Shown piece after piece: positions 56,748 to 64,000 of a stretch of 64,000 nt of DNA. The number at the start of each line of letters is the position of its first letter. Position 1 is the first letter of the stretch. The translations under genes and the position numbers were made by a program. The DNA is from Sulfuricurvum sp. PC08-66 (GTDB taxonomy: Bacteria; Campylobacterota; Campylobacteria; Campylobacterales; Sulfurimonadaceae): positions 369,020-433,019 of the forward strand of contig JQIT01000002.1 of assembly GCA_000830255.1 (NCBI GenBank). The letters are read 5' to 3'. The notes under the pieces were generated by a model. That model was given only the letters and a program-made list of their open reading frames with translations, did not search any database and was not told the DNA's origin.

Positions 56748-57539
56748 TTATCCTCGCATTTTTTGTTTGAAGCGTATCCAATCGATCACTTGTTGGATAG
56801 AGGCTTTGTCGTGCGTGCTAATGGCAAGCACATCGACGCTGGGTTTGAGTGCGCGGGCTTGCGCCTTTTCCGCCTCGATATCGTAGGTGAAGTGGGGCAA
56901 CAAATCAACCTTGGTAAAGAGCACCAAATCGGCTTGGCGAAACATCACAGGGTATTTGGCGACTTTATCCGCGCCCTCAGGAATCGAGACCAATACGATA
57001 TTGAGGTGCGCCCCCACATCGTAGCTAGCTGGACAGACCAGATTGCCCACATTTTCGATGAAGCAAATAGGCTTGCCTGCAATAGGCAAATCGTGAAGCG
57101 CTTTGTGCACCATAAAGGCATCCAGATGGCAGGCACTTCCTGTTTGGATTTGCACCGCATCGATGCCTTTGGCTTGGAGCCGTTCGGTGTCGCGTGAGGT
57201 CTCCAAATCCCCCTCGATGACGGTAAACCCAAAGGGAGCCATCTCTGCTATGGCTTCCAAAAGTGCCGTTTTGCCACTGCCGGGGCTACTCATGAGATTG
57301 ATAGCCATCACGCCATGCTCCTCAAAATGCTCACGATTATGAGCTGCTTCATGGTCGTTTTTGTCCAAGATTTTTTTGATGACATCGATGGTTTTGGGGT
57401 CGTTGAGCTGTGGATTGTGCGCTAGGGTTTCGTGCGCGGCTTGGTGCGTATGAGAGTGGTCGTGGTCATGATGATGGTCGTGACCGTGGTGATGCGTGTG
57501 GGCATCGGTAGTGATAGAGCATCCGCAATCTTGGCACAT
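56748..57539 (-). CDS. hypB: Hydrogenase nickel incorporation GTPase HypB
   Basis: HypB is a nickel-inserting GTPase of 263 residues. The N-terminus has CQDCGC, the high-affinity nickel site, then a His/Asp-rich stretch (about residues 14-33, fourteen histidines) that can store nickel. The GTPase motifs are SSPGSGKTAL (about 83), GDLETSRD and FTKVDL. It is the first gene of hypB-hypC-hypD and is divergent from the transposase-like gene with an 81-base gap. Confidence 0.97.
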   Translation of the reverse strand: MCQDCGCSITTDAHTHHHGHDHHHDHDHSHTHQAAHETLAHNPQLNDPKTIDVIKKILDKNDHEAAHNREHFEEHGVMAINLMSSPGSGKTALLEAIAEMAPFGFTVIEGDLETSRDTERLQAKGIDAVQIQTGSACHLDAFMVHKALHDLPIAGKPICFIENVGNLVCPASYDVGAHLNIVLVSIPEGADKVAKYPVMFRQADLVLFTKVDLLPHFTYDIEAEKAQARALKPSVDVLAISTHDKASIQQVIDWIRFKQKMRG

Positions 57540-57620
57540 AAAAACTCCTTGGTTGAATGACTATTCATAAAAGAGCCATTATAATACAACGCAGTAAAAG
57601 CAACCTAAAAAGGAGCCTCC

Positions 57621-58298
57621 ATGGAGTGTATCGCGTGCAATGGTGCCACCTACACCCTAGGCGATGGACGATTGCGTTGCAAGGTGTGTCGCAAAACCTT
57701 CAGCCCCAAGCGCATCGCCCATGTCGAGCGTCTCATCGAGGCGTTTTGTAGCGATTTGACCGCGCACCAAGCCAGTCAAACCCTCGAACTCTCCTACCCC
57801 ACCGTCTGCCACACCTACCAAAAACTGCGCACCCTCGTCTCGCACTATTGCGAAGCGCAATACCAACACAACCGCGCCCAACCGTGGGAGTACGAGGAGT
57901 ACCTCTATATCGAGGCCTCCAAACGCCACCGTCGAGAGGCGATTTTTGAGTCGCATACGATTTTGACCTTTGGGCAGGGCGACCAAGTCTACACGCTTTT
58001 GATGCCCTCACTCGTGCAGTACAAAACCGCCCTCATCGACAGCAACCTCCAAGAGGTCTACCACAAAGAGATGGCTACCTTTATGCGCACGAGCAAAATC
58101 CGCAAAATCACCCGCCACGACACGATAATGCAACACTTTTGGCACTATTTCGAAGCCTTTATGCTCCCCTACAAAGGCATCAGCGAAGCCTATTTCGCCT
58201 CCTACCTCAAAGAGGCAGAGTTCAAATTCAACACACCCCAAAAGCACCGCGCCACCATTGTCAAAAAGCTCTATTTTGAGCACGTTGAAAAGTGTTAA
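57621..58298 (+). CDS. IS1595-like transposase relative, probably not active
   Basis: This 225-residue protein has an N-terminal zinc ribbon (CIACNGATY, CKVCRKTF), a helix-turn-helix (about 45-70, QASQTLELSYPTV) and a C-terminal region like the ISXO2/IS1595 DDE fold. The C-terminal FASYLKEAEFKFN matches the YL.EF.FR.N end of that family. The first catalytic segment, usually DETY, reads YLYIEASK, and a clear DDE/DDN triad is not visible. No inverted repeats flanking it were found by eye. It may be a remnant or a domesticated regulator. A GGAG site precedes the ATG. Confidence 0.6.
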   Translation: MECIACNGATYTLGDGRLRCKVCRKTFSPKRIAHVERLIEAFCSDLTAHQASQTLELSYPTVCHTYQKLRTLVSHYCEAQYQHNRAQPWEYEEYLYIEASKRHRREAIFESHTILTFGQGDQVYTLLMPSLVQYKTALIDSNLQEVYHKEMATFMRTSKIRKITRHDTIMQHFWHYFEAFMLPYKGISEAYFASYLKEAEFKFNTPQKHRATIVKKLYFEHVEKC

Positions 58299-58303
58299 GA
58301 TGC

Positions 58304-58332
58304 TTGACAAAACTAACCTAATAGGTTACTAT
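58304..58332 (+). promoter_or_regulatory. mqsRA promoter
   Basis: TTGACA (58304-58309), a 17-base spacer and TACTAT (58327-58332) form a near-consensus sigma-70 promoter, 23 bases before the mqsR ATG. It is unusual in this window for having a clear -35 element. Confidence 0.75.
58315..58327. promoter_or_regulatory. MqsA-type operator palindrome
   Basis: AACCTAATAGGTT is a perfect AACCT-N3-AGGTT palindrome lying in the spacer and touching the -10 box. Escherichia MqsA is known to bind AACCT-N(2-4)-AGGTT, so autoregulation by blocking polymerase is strongly suggested. A further AACCT half-site follows at 58335-58339. Confidence 0.8.
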
Positions 58333-58355
58333 TCAACCTCACGCAAAGGGAGTTC

Positions 58356-58643
58356 ATGTCAGCGACATATAATCTCGAAACCGTCAAAGAGCTGATACGA
58401 AAAGAGAGGTATCGCATCACAATGGTCGCTTCAAATGGCGCCATCGAAATGGGGATGAACGATGCAGATATTCTAAAAGCGGTGATGCTTCTATCCTCAA
58501 GCCATTTTTACAAAACCATGCCCTCCGAAAAAATCGCCTCTCTTTGGCAAGATGTCTATCACATCACGTACAATGGGTACACAGTCTATTTGAAGCTTCA
58601 AATTACGGATAATGCCATCATCATCTCATTTAAGGAGAAATAA
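58356..58643 (+). CDS. mqsR: MqsR-family mRNA interferase toxin
   Basis: This 95-residue toxin has the RelE-like fold and MqsR stretches (MNDADILKAVMLLSSSHFYKT and WQDVYHITYNGYTVYLKLQI). It is a ribosome-independent endoribonuclease in the family. It is followed one base later by its antitoxin, with the operator upstream. Order toxin-antitoxin is usual for mqsRA. Intact in length. Confidence 0.88.
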   Translation: MSATYNLETVKELIRKERYRITMVASNGAIEMGMNDADILKAVMLLSSSHFYKTMPSEKIASLWQDVYHITYNGYTVYLKLQITDNAIIISFKEK

Positions 58644-58644
58644 C

Positions 58645-59061
58645 ATGCCAACCAACTGCCCACTCTGTGGTTCACACCTCATTCACGAAGCACGACCCAG
58701 AACAATCACCTATCGAGACCATACTGCATCTATTAGCCAAACAGCCGACTATTGTGACAGTTGTGGTGAGGCATTTTTGAGTCCTAGTGATTCCAAATCG
58801 ACCGAAAAAGCAGTAGCGGATTTCAAACGCAAAGTAGACCATCTACTCACCTCCGATGAGATAAAAGAGATTCGACGAAAATACAAAATCACCCAAAAGC
58901 AAGCGGCGACACTTTTTGGCGGCGGTATCAATGCCTTTTCCAAATATGAGCGTGGAGAAGCCATCCAAAACAGATCTACCGATTTGCTTTTGAAACTTAT
59001 CGCAGATGAGATTGTCAATATGGAGACACTTCTCAAAGTTTCCCAAAATCAGGCAAGTTGA
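58645..59061 (+). CDS. mqsA: MqsA-family antitoxin
   Basis: This 138-residue antitoxin has an N-terminal zinc domain with CPLCG and CDSCGE (about residues 4-40) that binds the toxin. A C-terminal XRE helix-turn-helix (ITQKQAATLFGGGINAFSKYERG, about 85-108) binds the AACCT palindrome. The ATG at 58645 follows AAGGAG and comes right after the mqsR stop. It ends three bases before the convergent maturation protease gene. Confidence 0.9.
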   Translation: MPTNCPLCGSHLIHEARPRTITYRDHTASISQTADYCDSCGEAFLSPSDSKSTEKAVADFKRKVDHLLTSDEIKEIRRKYKITQKQAATLFGGGINAFSKYERGEAIQNRSTDLLLKLIADEIVNMETLLKVSQNQAS

Positions 59062-59064
59062 CGG

Positions 59065-59598
59065 TTAGTTGCTTTTTGGCACCCTAAATCCCTCGATAAT
59101 CTCCTCTAGCGTCACGCTACTCTCTTTGGGTGTGGCAGTAATACCCCATTGGGAGAGTCTCTCTACAATCGTCTCGATATAGCGCCCAAACGCCTCTCGT
59201 AGCGGTATCGAGAGCGCGATAGCATAAGAAGTATCGTGTGGGACGATGCCTATGACGTGCGCTTGTGGGAGCGGTTTGCCCAAAAGCTCTAGCATATCCA
59301 TGCACTGAATCGCGCCCACTTCATGTGCCCCACCGCTGTTGAGTCCATAGCCTGCTAGCTCTTGAGCAGGGATGATATACATCGCTCCCGCCTCATCCTC
59401 GATGGCAATAGCGTCCAAAAGCACCACATGGGCATAGGTGGCAAAATAGTCCAAAAGCGCCATCCCCTCCACGCCCCCATCGACGATGTGAATCTGGGGC
59501 GAAAAGCTATAGTGCGCCCGCACATAGTGGCACGCATAGACCCCTACGCCATCGTCGCACGCCAAGACATTACCGATACCCAAAAGCGCCAACGCCAC
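59065..59598 (-). CDS. Hydrogenase maturation endopeptidase (HydD-like)
   Basis: This 177-residue HybD-family protease starts LALLGIGNVLACDDGVG. The nickel-site positions are Asp16 (in place of the usual Glu), Asp62 in LLDAI and His92 in GAHEVG, so it should still bind nickel. It is directly after a paralogue (no bases between) in the hydE-hypF-protease run. It probably processes a respiratory hydrogenase large subunit encoded outside the window. Confidence 0.9.
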   Translation of the reverse strand: MALALLGIGNVLACDDGVGVYACHYVRAHYSFSPQIHIVDGGVEGMALLDYFATYAHVVLLDAIAIEDEAGAMYIIPAQELAGYGLNSGGAHEVGAIQCMDMLELLGKPLPQAHVIGIVPHDTSYAIALSIPLREAFGRYIETIVERLSQWGITATPKESSVTLEEIIEGFRVPKSN

Positions 59599-60150
59599 CT
59601 AAAATCCTCTGCCGTGTTCGATGCTAGGGTGCGCGAAAATGTCGATGATAGTTTCAAGCGTGACGCGCCCAGCCTTGGGCGAGGCGATGATGCCCCTACG
59701 CGCCAACTCACCCAAAATCGTCTCGATATAGCGCGACCATGCACTTTTGAGCGTGGGGGTCAAATCGACTTGGACGCTGACAATATCCAGCGGCACAATA
59801 CTCACCAACGTCACATCGGCGCAATGACGCGCCATCGAACATATCTGCAACATCTCGGCAATTTCAACTTCGTTGGCGGTCTTTTTGAGACCTGCTTGGT
59901 CGATGAGGGTTTGGGCATCGAGCACCTCGATGGTGCCTGCGTCGATAGCGTCACGCGAACTGGTATTGGCGATGAGAACGTAGTCATACTCTTGCAGGAG
60001 TGGCATAAGCCGAAAGCCCAAGGTACCACCATCGACGATATCTATCGCAGGCGCAAAATCGTAATTTTCCTTGAGGTATTTGCCCGCATAAAGCCCCGCC
60101 CCCTCATCCATGAAAAAGGCGTTGCCCGACCCAATCAGTGCTACATTCAT
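59599..60150 (-). CDS. Hydrogenase maturation endopeptidase homologue with altered nickel site
   Basis: This 183-residue protein starts at the ATG at 60150 (GGAG site, overlapping the hypF stop as ATGA). It has the fold pattern LIGSGNAFFMDEGAG, DIVDGGTLGF, but of the three nickel residues only Glu16 is kept. Position 62 is Asn (IANTSS) and position 93 is Asn (TANEVE). Both are Asp/His in the other two copies in this window. It may therefore be a non-catalytic partner of the adjacent protease. The alternative is a protease with different metal contacts. Confidence 0.85.
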   Translation of the reverse strand: MNVALIGSGNAFFMDEGAGLYAGKYLKENYDFAPAIDIVDGGTLGFRLMPLLQEYDYVLIANTSSRDAIDAGTIEVLDAQTLIDQAGLKKTANEVEIAEMLQICSMARHCADVTLVSIVPLDIVSVQVDLTPTLKSAWSRYIETILGELARRGIIASPKAGRVTLETIIDIFAHPSIEHGRGF

Positions 60151-62354
60151 GTGAACTCCTTCGTATGAAAACTCCCCCAATACGCCTGCCCAAGGGCAAT
60201 TGCGCCATCGTTCGTGGGTGCTTTTTCGCCCCTCCAAAAGGTGCGCGACGCAAAACGCGCATGCAGGCGCGTCAAAAGAGCATGGTTTTGGAAAACCCCG
60301 CCTGCTACGACGAGTGGGTGCGTAGGATAGAGTGCCGCAAAGTGCACGATAATCGCCTCCACCGTAGCGATGAAGCGACTCGCAATCGCAGTTTTGTCGC
60401 CCTGAAGGGCGATAATTTGCCCCACCATCGAGCGCACATCGACCACCCCATCGATGACGCTAAAATCAAAAGGCTCCTCGATAGCACTATCGACATACGC
60501 CTCCATCATCATGGCACCTTGCCCCTCAAATGCGACCGCTTGGACAAAGCCCCCCAGCGACGCCACCGCGTCAAAAAGCCGCCCCATCGAGGTGGTCATA
60601 GGCGTGTTGAGTCCGCGCGTGTACATCGTGTGAAAATGGACAATCTCCTCACGCGAAAAAGCCCTCACCGTAGCCACATCCAGCGCCACTACTTCATCAA
60701 GCGAAAAATGCGCGAACAAGAGCCCTAGCGCCACACGTCGCGGTTCGCGTATCGCTTTTTCACCCCCTAGCAATCCCCACGGTGCCAAATGCCCCACGCG
60801 CTCAAACCCCTCGATGCTTGCCAACATCACCTCACCGCCCCACAGCACGCCGTCACTCCCCAATCCTGTCCCGTCAAAGCCAAAGCCCAACACCTCTTGC
60901 GTCGCGCCAAACTCTGCCATCACTGCCAAAATATGGGCATAGTGGTGTTGCACGCCGTAATGCGCCACCCCCATCGAGTGCGCTTGACGTGTCGAGGTGT
61001 AGGTGGGGTGCAAATCGTGCACGACGCCCGCAGGATGCTCATCGTAATAGCGTGTGAAGGTGGCGATATTGCGCGCGAAATAGGCATCGCTCTCCACACT
61101 CCCCAAATCCCCAATATGTCCGCCCAACACCAGCGTATCTTCATAAGCTAGGGCAATCGCGCTTTTTTGGTGCGCGCCTACGCCCAAAATGCTTTGCGTG
61201 ACTTTATGCGGCATCGATAGGGTCAAGGGGGCAACTCCGCGCCCCATGCGAAGCACCGCCATACGCCCTGCCACCACCTGTACCACGCTATCATCGAGTG
61301 CATTGACGATGGCGCGGTTGTGATCGATGAGCAGATCATACGCTCCTGCCAAATGGTGTTCAACTGCTTCGCGTGTCGTCAGGATAGGCATCTCGCTAGG
61401 GTTGGCACTCGTGACCACCAACGGTGCATCGATAGCTTCGAGCAGTTGCACATGCAACGGCGTGTAGGGCAAGAATAGCCCCATGCGTGGCATGTCAGGG
61501 GCGATATGCGCAGAGAGTCCATGATGCGGGCGTGGAGCCACCAGCACGATAGGCTTGATGGCACCCGTCAAAAGTGCCTCTTCATCACTATCGATGAGCG
61601 CTATGCGATGCGCCATCTCGAGAGTCTGCACCATCACAGCGAGGGGTTTTGCCCAACGCTTTTTGCGCTCTCGCAAGCCCAACACCGCGCGGTCACTCGT
61701 GGCAAGGCACAGCAGATGAAAACCCCCAAGCCCTTTGAGCGCCACAATGCCCTCACGTCGAAGCACCTCCACCGCCTGCGCGATGCCATCGTGTGGCGTA
61801 ATACGCGGACCGCAATCGGGGCAGGCGATAGGCTGTGCATGGAAAAAGCGCGACGTGGGGTCGTGGTACTGCGCTTCGCACGCCGCACACATCACAAAAT
61901 CGCGCATCGAGGTGTGCGCACGGTCGTAGGGCGGCTCCTCCAGAATGGTGTAGCGCGGACCACACTGCGTACAATTGATAAATGCGTAGCCGTAACGTCG
62001 ATTGCGTGGGTCGTGCATCTCGGCTAGACACTCTGCACACACGGCACGCTCCAATCCCATAGGCGTCGCACGACTCACCGTCGAAGAGGATTCTAAAATC
62101 GTGAACTTTTCATAAGGGGGCGCATCGAGGATTTCGCGACGCAATGAAGAGATCATAGCGGCATCAGGAAGGTGTGCATATATCGCCTCGATGAAGGGTT
62201 CGATAGCATGTCCCTGCACATAGATATGCACGCCATCACTTTGGTTGGCGACACTACCCACAAGCGCATGTCGAAGTGCAAGGGCGTAGATGAAGGGGCG
62301 AAAGCCTACACCTTGCACATGTCCTGTAATGATGAGATGGTGCGTCTCAACCAA
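60147..62354 (-). CDS. hypF: Carbamoyltransferase HypF
   Basis: HypF makes thiocarbamoyl-HypE from carbamoyl phosphate, the source of the cyanide ligands. The 735-residue protein is full length. It has an acylphosphatase domain with GHVQGVGFRPF (about 10-20), two zinc fingers (CAECLAEM, NCTQCGP, CAACEAQ, CPDCGP, about 105-190), a YrdC-like domain with LKGLGGFHLLC (about 210), and a Kae1-like domain ending with VVAGGVFQN. Its ATG lies eight bases inside the preceding HydE-like gene. Confidence 0.96.
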   Translation of the reverse strand: MVETHHLIITGHVQGVGFRPFIYALALRHALVGSVANQSDGVHIYVQGHAIEPFIEAIYAHLPDAAMISSLRREILDAPPYEKFTILESSSTVSRATPMGLERAVCAECLAEMHDPRNRRYGYAFINCTQCGPRYTILEEPPYDRAHTSMRDFVMCAACEAQYHDPTSRFFHAQPIACPDCGPRITPHDGIAQAVEVLRREGIVALKGLGGFHLLCLATSDRAVLGLRERKKRWAKPLAVMVQTLEMAHRIALIDSDEEALLTGAIKPIVLVAPRPHHGLSAHIAPDMPRMGLFLPYTPLHVQLLEAIDAPLVVTSANPSEMPILTTREAVEHHLAGAYDLLIDHNRAIVNALDDSVVQVVAGRMAVLRMGRGVAPLTLSMPHKVTQSILGVGAHQKSAIALAYEDTLVLGGHIGDLGSVESDAYFARNIATFTRYYDEHPAGVVHDLHPTYTSTRQAHSMGVAHYGVQHHYAHILAVMAEFGATQEVLGFGFDGTGLGSDGVLWGGEVMLASIEGFERVGHLAPWGLLGGEKAIREPRRVALGLLFAHFSLDEVVALDVATVRAFSREEIVHFHTMYTRGLNTPMTTSMGRLFDAVASLGGFVQAVAFEGQGAMMMEAYVDSAIEEPFDFSVIDGVVDVRSMVGQIIALQGDKTAIASRFIATVEAIIVHFAALYPTHPLVVAGGVFQNHALLTRLHARFASRTFWRGEKAPTNDGAIALGQAYWGSFHTKEFT

Positions 62355-63990
62355 AAATAGCCCCTACGATGCGGTTGTTGCCGCTCATGGGTAGAGTGAG
62401 GTTGGCCAGAAGTTTTTGCGGCTCTACCTTTTGGCGTAGTCGTCCCCAAAAGAGTGTAGAGCCAAGCGCCGCACCGCAAGCACACAGATGCGTAGCGGCA
62501 GTTTTGCCCTGCAAGGTTTGAAGCGTAAGCGCCGCGAAATCGCCCCACGCCTCCATGAGCGAATAGGCTAAATGTGCGCTCGATACGCCTGCCAATCGAT
62601 AGCTCAATAGGCTCGCCACTGCCGCATAAGGGTCGAATCGATGGTCATCGCCCACGCTCATATCGATATGCAATCCCCCTTTGCCACCATAGAGTAGCCC
62701 TGCCGTAATAAGCGCCTCCATCGATGCCTCGTCAAGCTCCAAAATGCTCGCCACCGTCGCGGCGAAGTGGTCATCGGCAAGGGTGAGAACCTCATAAACG
62801 CTAGGCAGTTTGACTCTCACCGTCTCGACCAAGCGGTCGCTTCCCTCGCGTAAACTTCCCAAACGCTCCAAGAGTTGCGCCCCCTCGAAAGGCTTGCTAG
62901 GAATCACATCGATCATTTTTTTGCCGTCGAAGTACCCAAAAATAGGCATATCATCGAGGGTGACACACACTGCTTTGCTCCCAAAGAGACGATGCTCCAC
63001 GATGAGGCTCATCGACGCGGCAACTGAAGGGGAGATACGCACTACATTGGTCGCCTCAAAGAGCAAGGTTTCGCCCTCGATAGCGACGACTTTGGCGGCA
63101 TGTGCTTGGTCGAAGCGCTCCATACGGTCGATAGCGACCTCGCGCTCATGCGGTACGGCGACGAGATGGCTAGCGATACCTAGCGTATGCGAAACATGCG
63201 AAAGTCTGCGTGGAAAGAGCGCGCGTTCCCCCTCGACGATGCGCACCTCGTTTTGGCGCACCATCACGAGAAGCTCCTCTTGCGCACTCACCTCGCTTGC
63301 GAAATCGAGCACCTTTTCACCGCTACGTGTACCCTCGCACGCTTCGATAGCGATGCTCTCTATCCCCAAGGCGGCGAGTTTCGCACAAAGCGCGATGGAG
63401 AACCCTTCATCAGGGGCTTTGAGCTTGACGATGCGCGCTTGGTCGTGGAGTTTCACCCGCAAAAAGGGTCGCTCGATGCTCAAAAGGGCTTGGATTTCGC
63501 TCTCGATAAGGGGTGCAAGTGTAGAGAGTTTGGCTATCGAGGTCGCCATGATGTGCTCACTTGTGGGTGTCACAGCTGCGAAGCGTCGAAGCCCAAAGGT
63601 GGTTTTGCATACGACGCTGTTGCCTTGGGCGATGTACGATGCTACAGCTTCGAAAAGCGCTTCATAGGTGTGCGTAGCAGGGGCTTGGAGGGTATCGAAG
63701 GTGATATTTTTACTCTCTATTACAGGCAGTGCATAGTGTCCACCGCAACAACTGCAACGCGTGAAGGGGTCAAAAAAGTGGAGAGATTTTGCATCGAACA
63801 TCGAGGCGTGACACGAGGGGCAAAGCCCCAAGCCTAGAGCATTCACAGATGCCAAAGGGCGTACCGTTTGGGGTGCATGAGGCGTCGATAGAGAGGAAAT
63901 TTTGGAGAGTCCTAGCACATGAGGCAGTCGTGAAGTCATCGCGGCTAAAGCATCGGAGAGCCTAGGGGCGGTGTCGTCCATCGCGCACAA
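62347..63990 (-). CDS. hydE: HydE-like HypF-related hydrogenase assembly protein, possibly cut at the 5' end
   Basis: This is about 547 residues if counted from a TTG at 63990; an ATG at 63981 is an alternative. The frame stays open to the window edge, so the true start may lie beyond. A zinc-ribbon like that of HypF (CPSCHASMFDAKSLHFF, RCSCCGGHY, about 35-70) is present. A C-terminal half resembling the Kae1-like fold has YGGKGGLHIDMSVGDDHRFDPYAAVAS. Helicobacter and Wolinella carry a gene hydE after hydABCD that is required for hydrogenase activity. Size and position beside hypF and the proteases fit it, though I cannot confirm the match. Confidence 0.65.
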   Translation of the reverse strand: MCAMDDTAPRLSDALAAMTSRLPHVLGLSKISSLSTPHAPQTVRPLASVNALGLGLCPSCHASMFDAKSLHFFDPFTRCSCCGGHYALPVIESKNITFDTLQAPATHTYEALFEAVASYIAQGNSVVCKTTFGLRRFAAVTPTSEHIMATSIAKLSTLAPLIESEIQALLSIERPFLRVKLHDQARIVKLKAPDEGFSIALCAKLAALGIESIAIEACEGTRSGEKVLDFASEVSAQEELLVMVRQNEVRIVEGERALFPRRLSHVSHTLGIASHLVAVPHEREVAIDRMERFDQAHAAKVVAIEGETLLFEATNVVRISPSVAASMSLIVEHRLFGSKAVCVTLDDMPIFGYFDGKKMIDVIPSKPFEGAQLLERLGSLREGSDRLVETVRVKLPSVYEVLTLADDHFAATVASILELDEASMEALITAGLLYGGKGGLHIDMSVGDDHRFDPYAAVASLLSYRLAGVSSAHLAYSLMEAWGDFAALTLQTLQGKTAATHLCACGAALGSTLFWGRLRQKVEPQKLLANLTLPMSGNNRIVGAIFG

Positions 63991-64000
63991 AAAGCCCTCC

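Noticed and set aside
56445-57197. 250-codon open frame opposite hypC/hypB
   Set aside because: Antisense shadow of two certain hyp genes; no family features.
59362-60168. 268-codon open frame opposite the two protease genes
   Set aside because: Antisense shadow; the minus-strand proteins have clear HybD-family motifs.
62810-63667. 285-codon plus-strand frame opposite the HydE-like gene
   Set aside because: Ser/Lys/Pro-rich antisense product with no ribosome site; the minus-strand frame has zinc-ribbon cysteines.
1-64000. CRISPR array
   Set aside because: No regularly spaced direct repeats were seen, and no cas genes are present.

Overview
The window is a dense bacterial chromosome segment from a member of the Campylobacterota (formerly Epsilonproteobacteria). 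The evidence is the combination of gmk beside a very acidic protein, a NucT-like protein and fliR; short Pgi and IlvD types; a CetB/CetA-like PAS plus chemoreceptor pair; a HydE-like HypF relative; and TATAAT boxes without clear -35 elements. By eye, base composition is near half G+C, high for the group. This suggests a free-living sulfur- or hydrogen-oxidising lineage (Sulfuricurvum/Sulfurovum-like) rather than Campylobacter or Helicobacter. The exact genus is not established.

Region 1 (1-33.1 kb) is mostly housekeeping. It holds tRNA-Gly, ilvD, a PIN-PhoH ATPase, a GAF-HD-GYP c-di-GMP phosphodiesterase, a glycolytic gap-pgi-pfkA operon, an isolated hydrogenase maturation protease, and a PAP2 and acetyltransferase membrane pair. 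These are followed by a DASS transporter, a KefB-type antiporter, tatA-argS, gmk with the acidic protein, a degenerate NucT-like protein, rpsB-tsf-ABC-fliR, an outer-membrane porin, bcp, a znuABC zinc importer with a methyltransferase, and secG-deacetylase-frr-pyrE-pyrG-recJ.

Region 2 (33.1-47.2 kb) is sensory. It holds a DUF945-like protein, a large four-PAS histidine kinase, a TonB receptor and a TetR regulator overlapping a cytosolic group-2-like [NiFe] hydrogenase. After these come a 35-residue membrane protein, a CetB/CetA-like energy-taxis pair and a second chemoreceptor. The hydrogenase large subunit ends exactly at the active-site histidine, so it needs no proteolytic maturation.

Region 3 (47.3-64 kb) is a hydrogenase-maturation locus on the minus strand: hydE-like, hypF, two tandem endopeptidase homologues, hypB, hypC, hypD, then hypE and hypA. 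It is broken by two foreign-looking blocks. One is an opposite-strand block with an IS1595-like transposase relative and an mqsRA toxin-antitoxin pair preceded by a perfect MqsA-type operator. The other, between hypD and hypE, runs in the same direction: a ribbon-helix-helix/PIN toxin-antitoxin pair, an MksF-MksE-MksB (JetABC-like) condensin, and two AT-rich genes. One of the AT-rich genes looks like a remote alkyladenine-glycosylase-fold protein. The whole block is coupled by stop/start overlaps and runs into hypE. No JetD/MksG nuclease is present. This composite locus is the best candidate here for an undescribed system.

The only stretch over 300 bases without a long gene is 43133-43448, which holds the 35-residue gene, a hairpin terminator and the leader of a small HTH gene.
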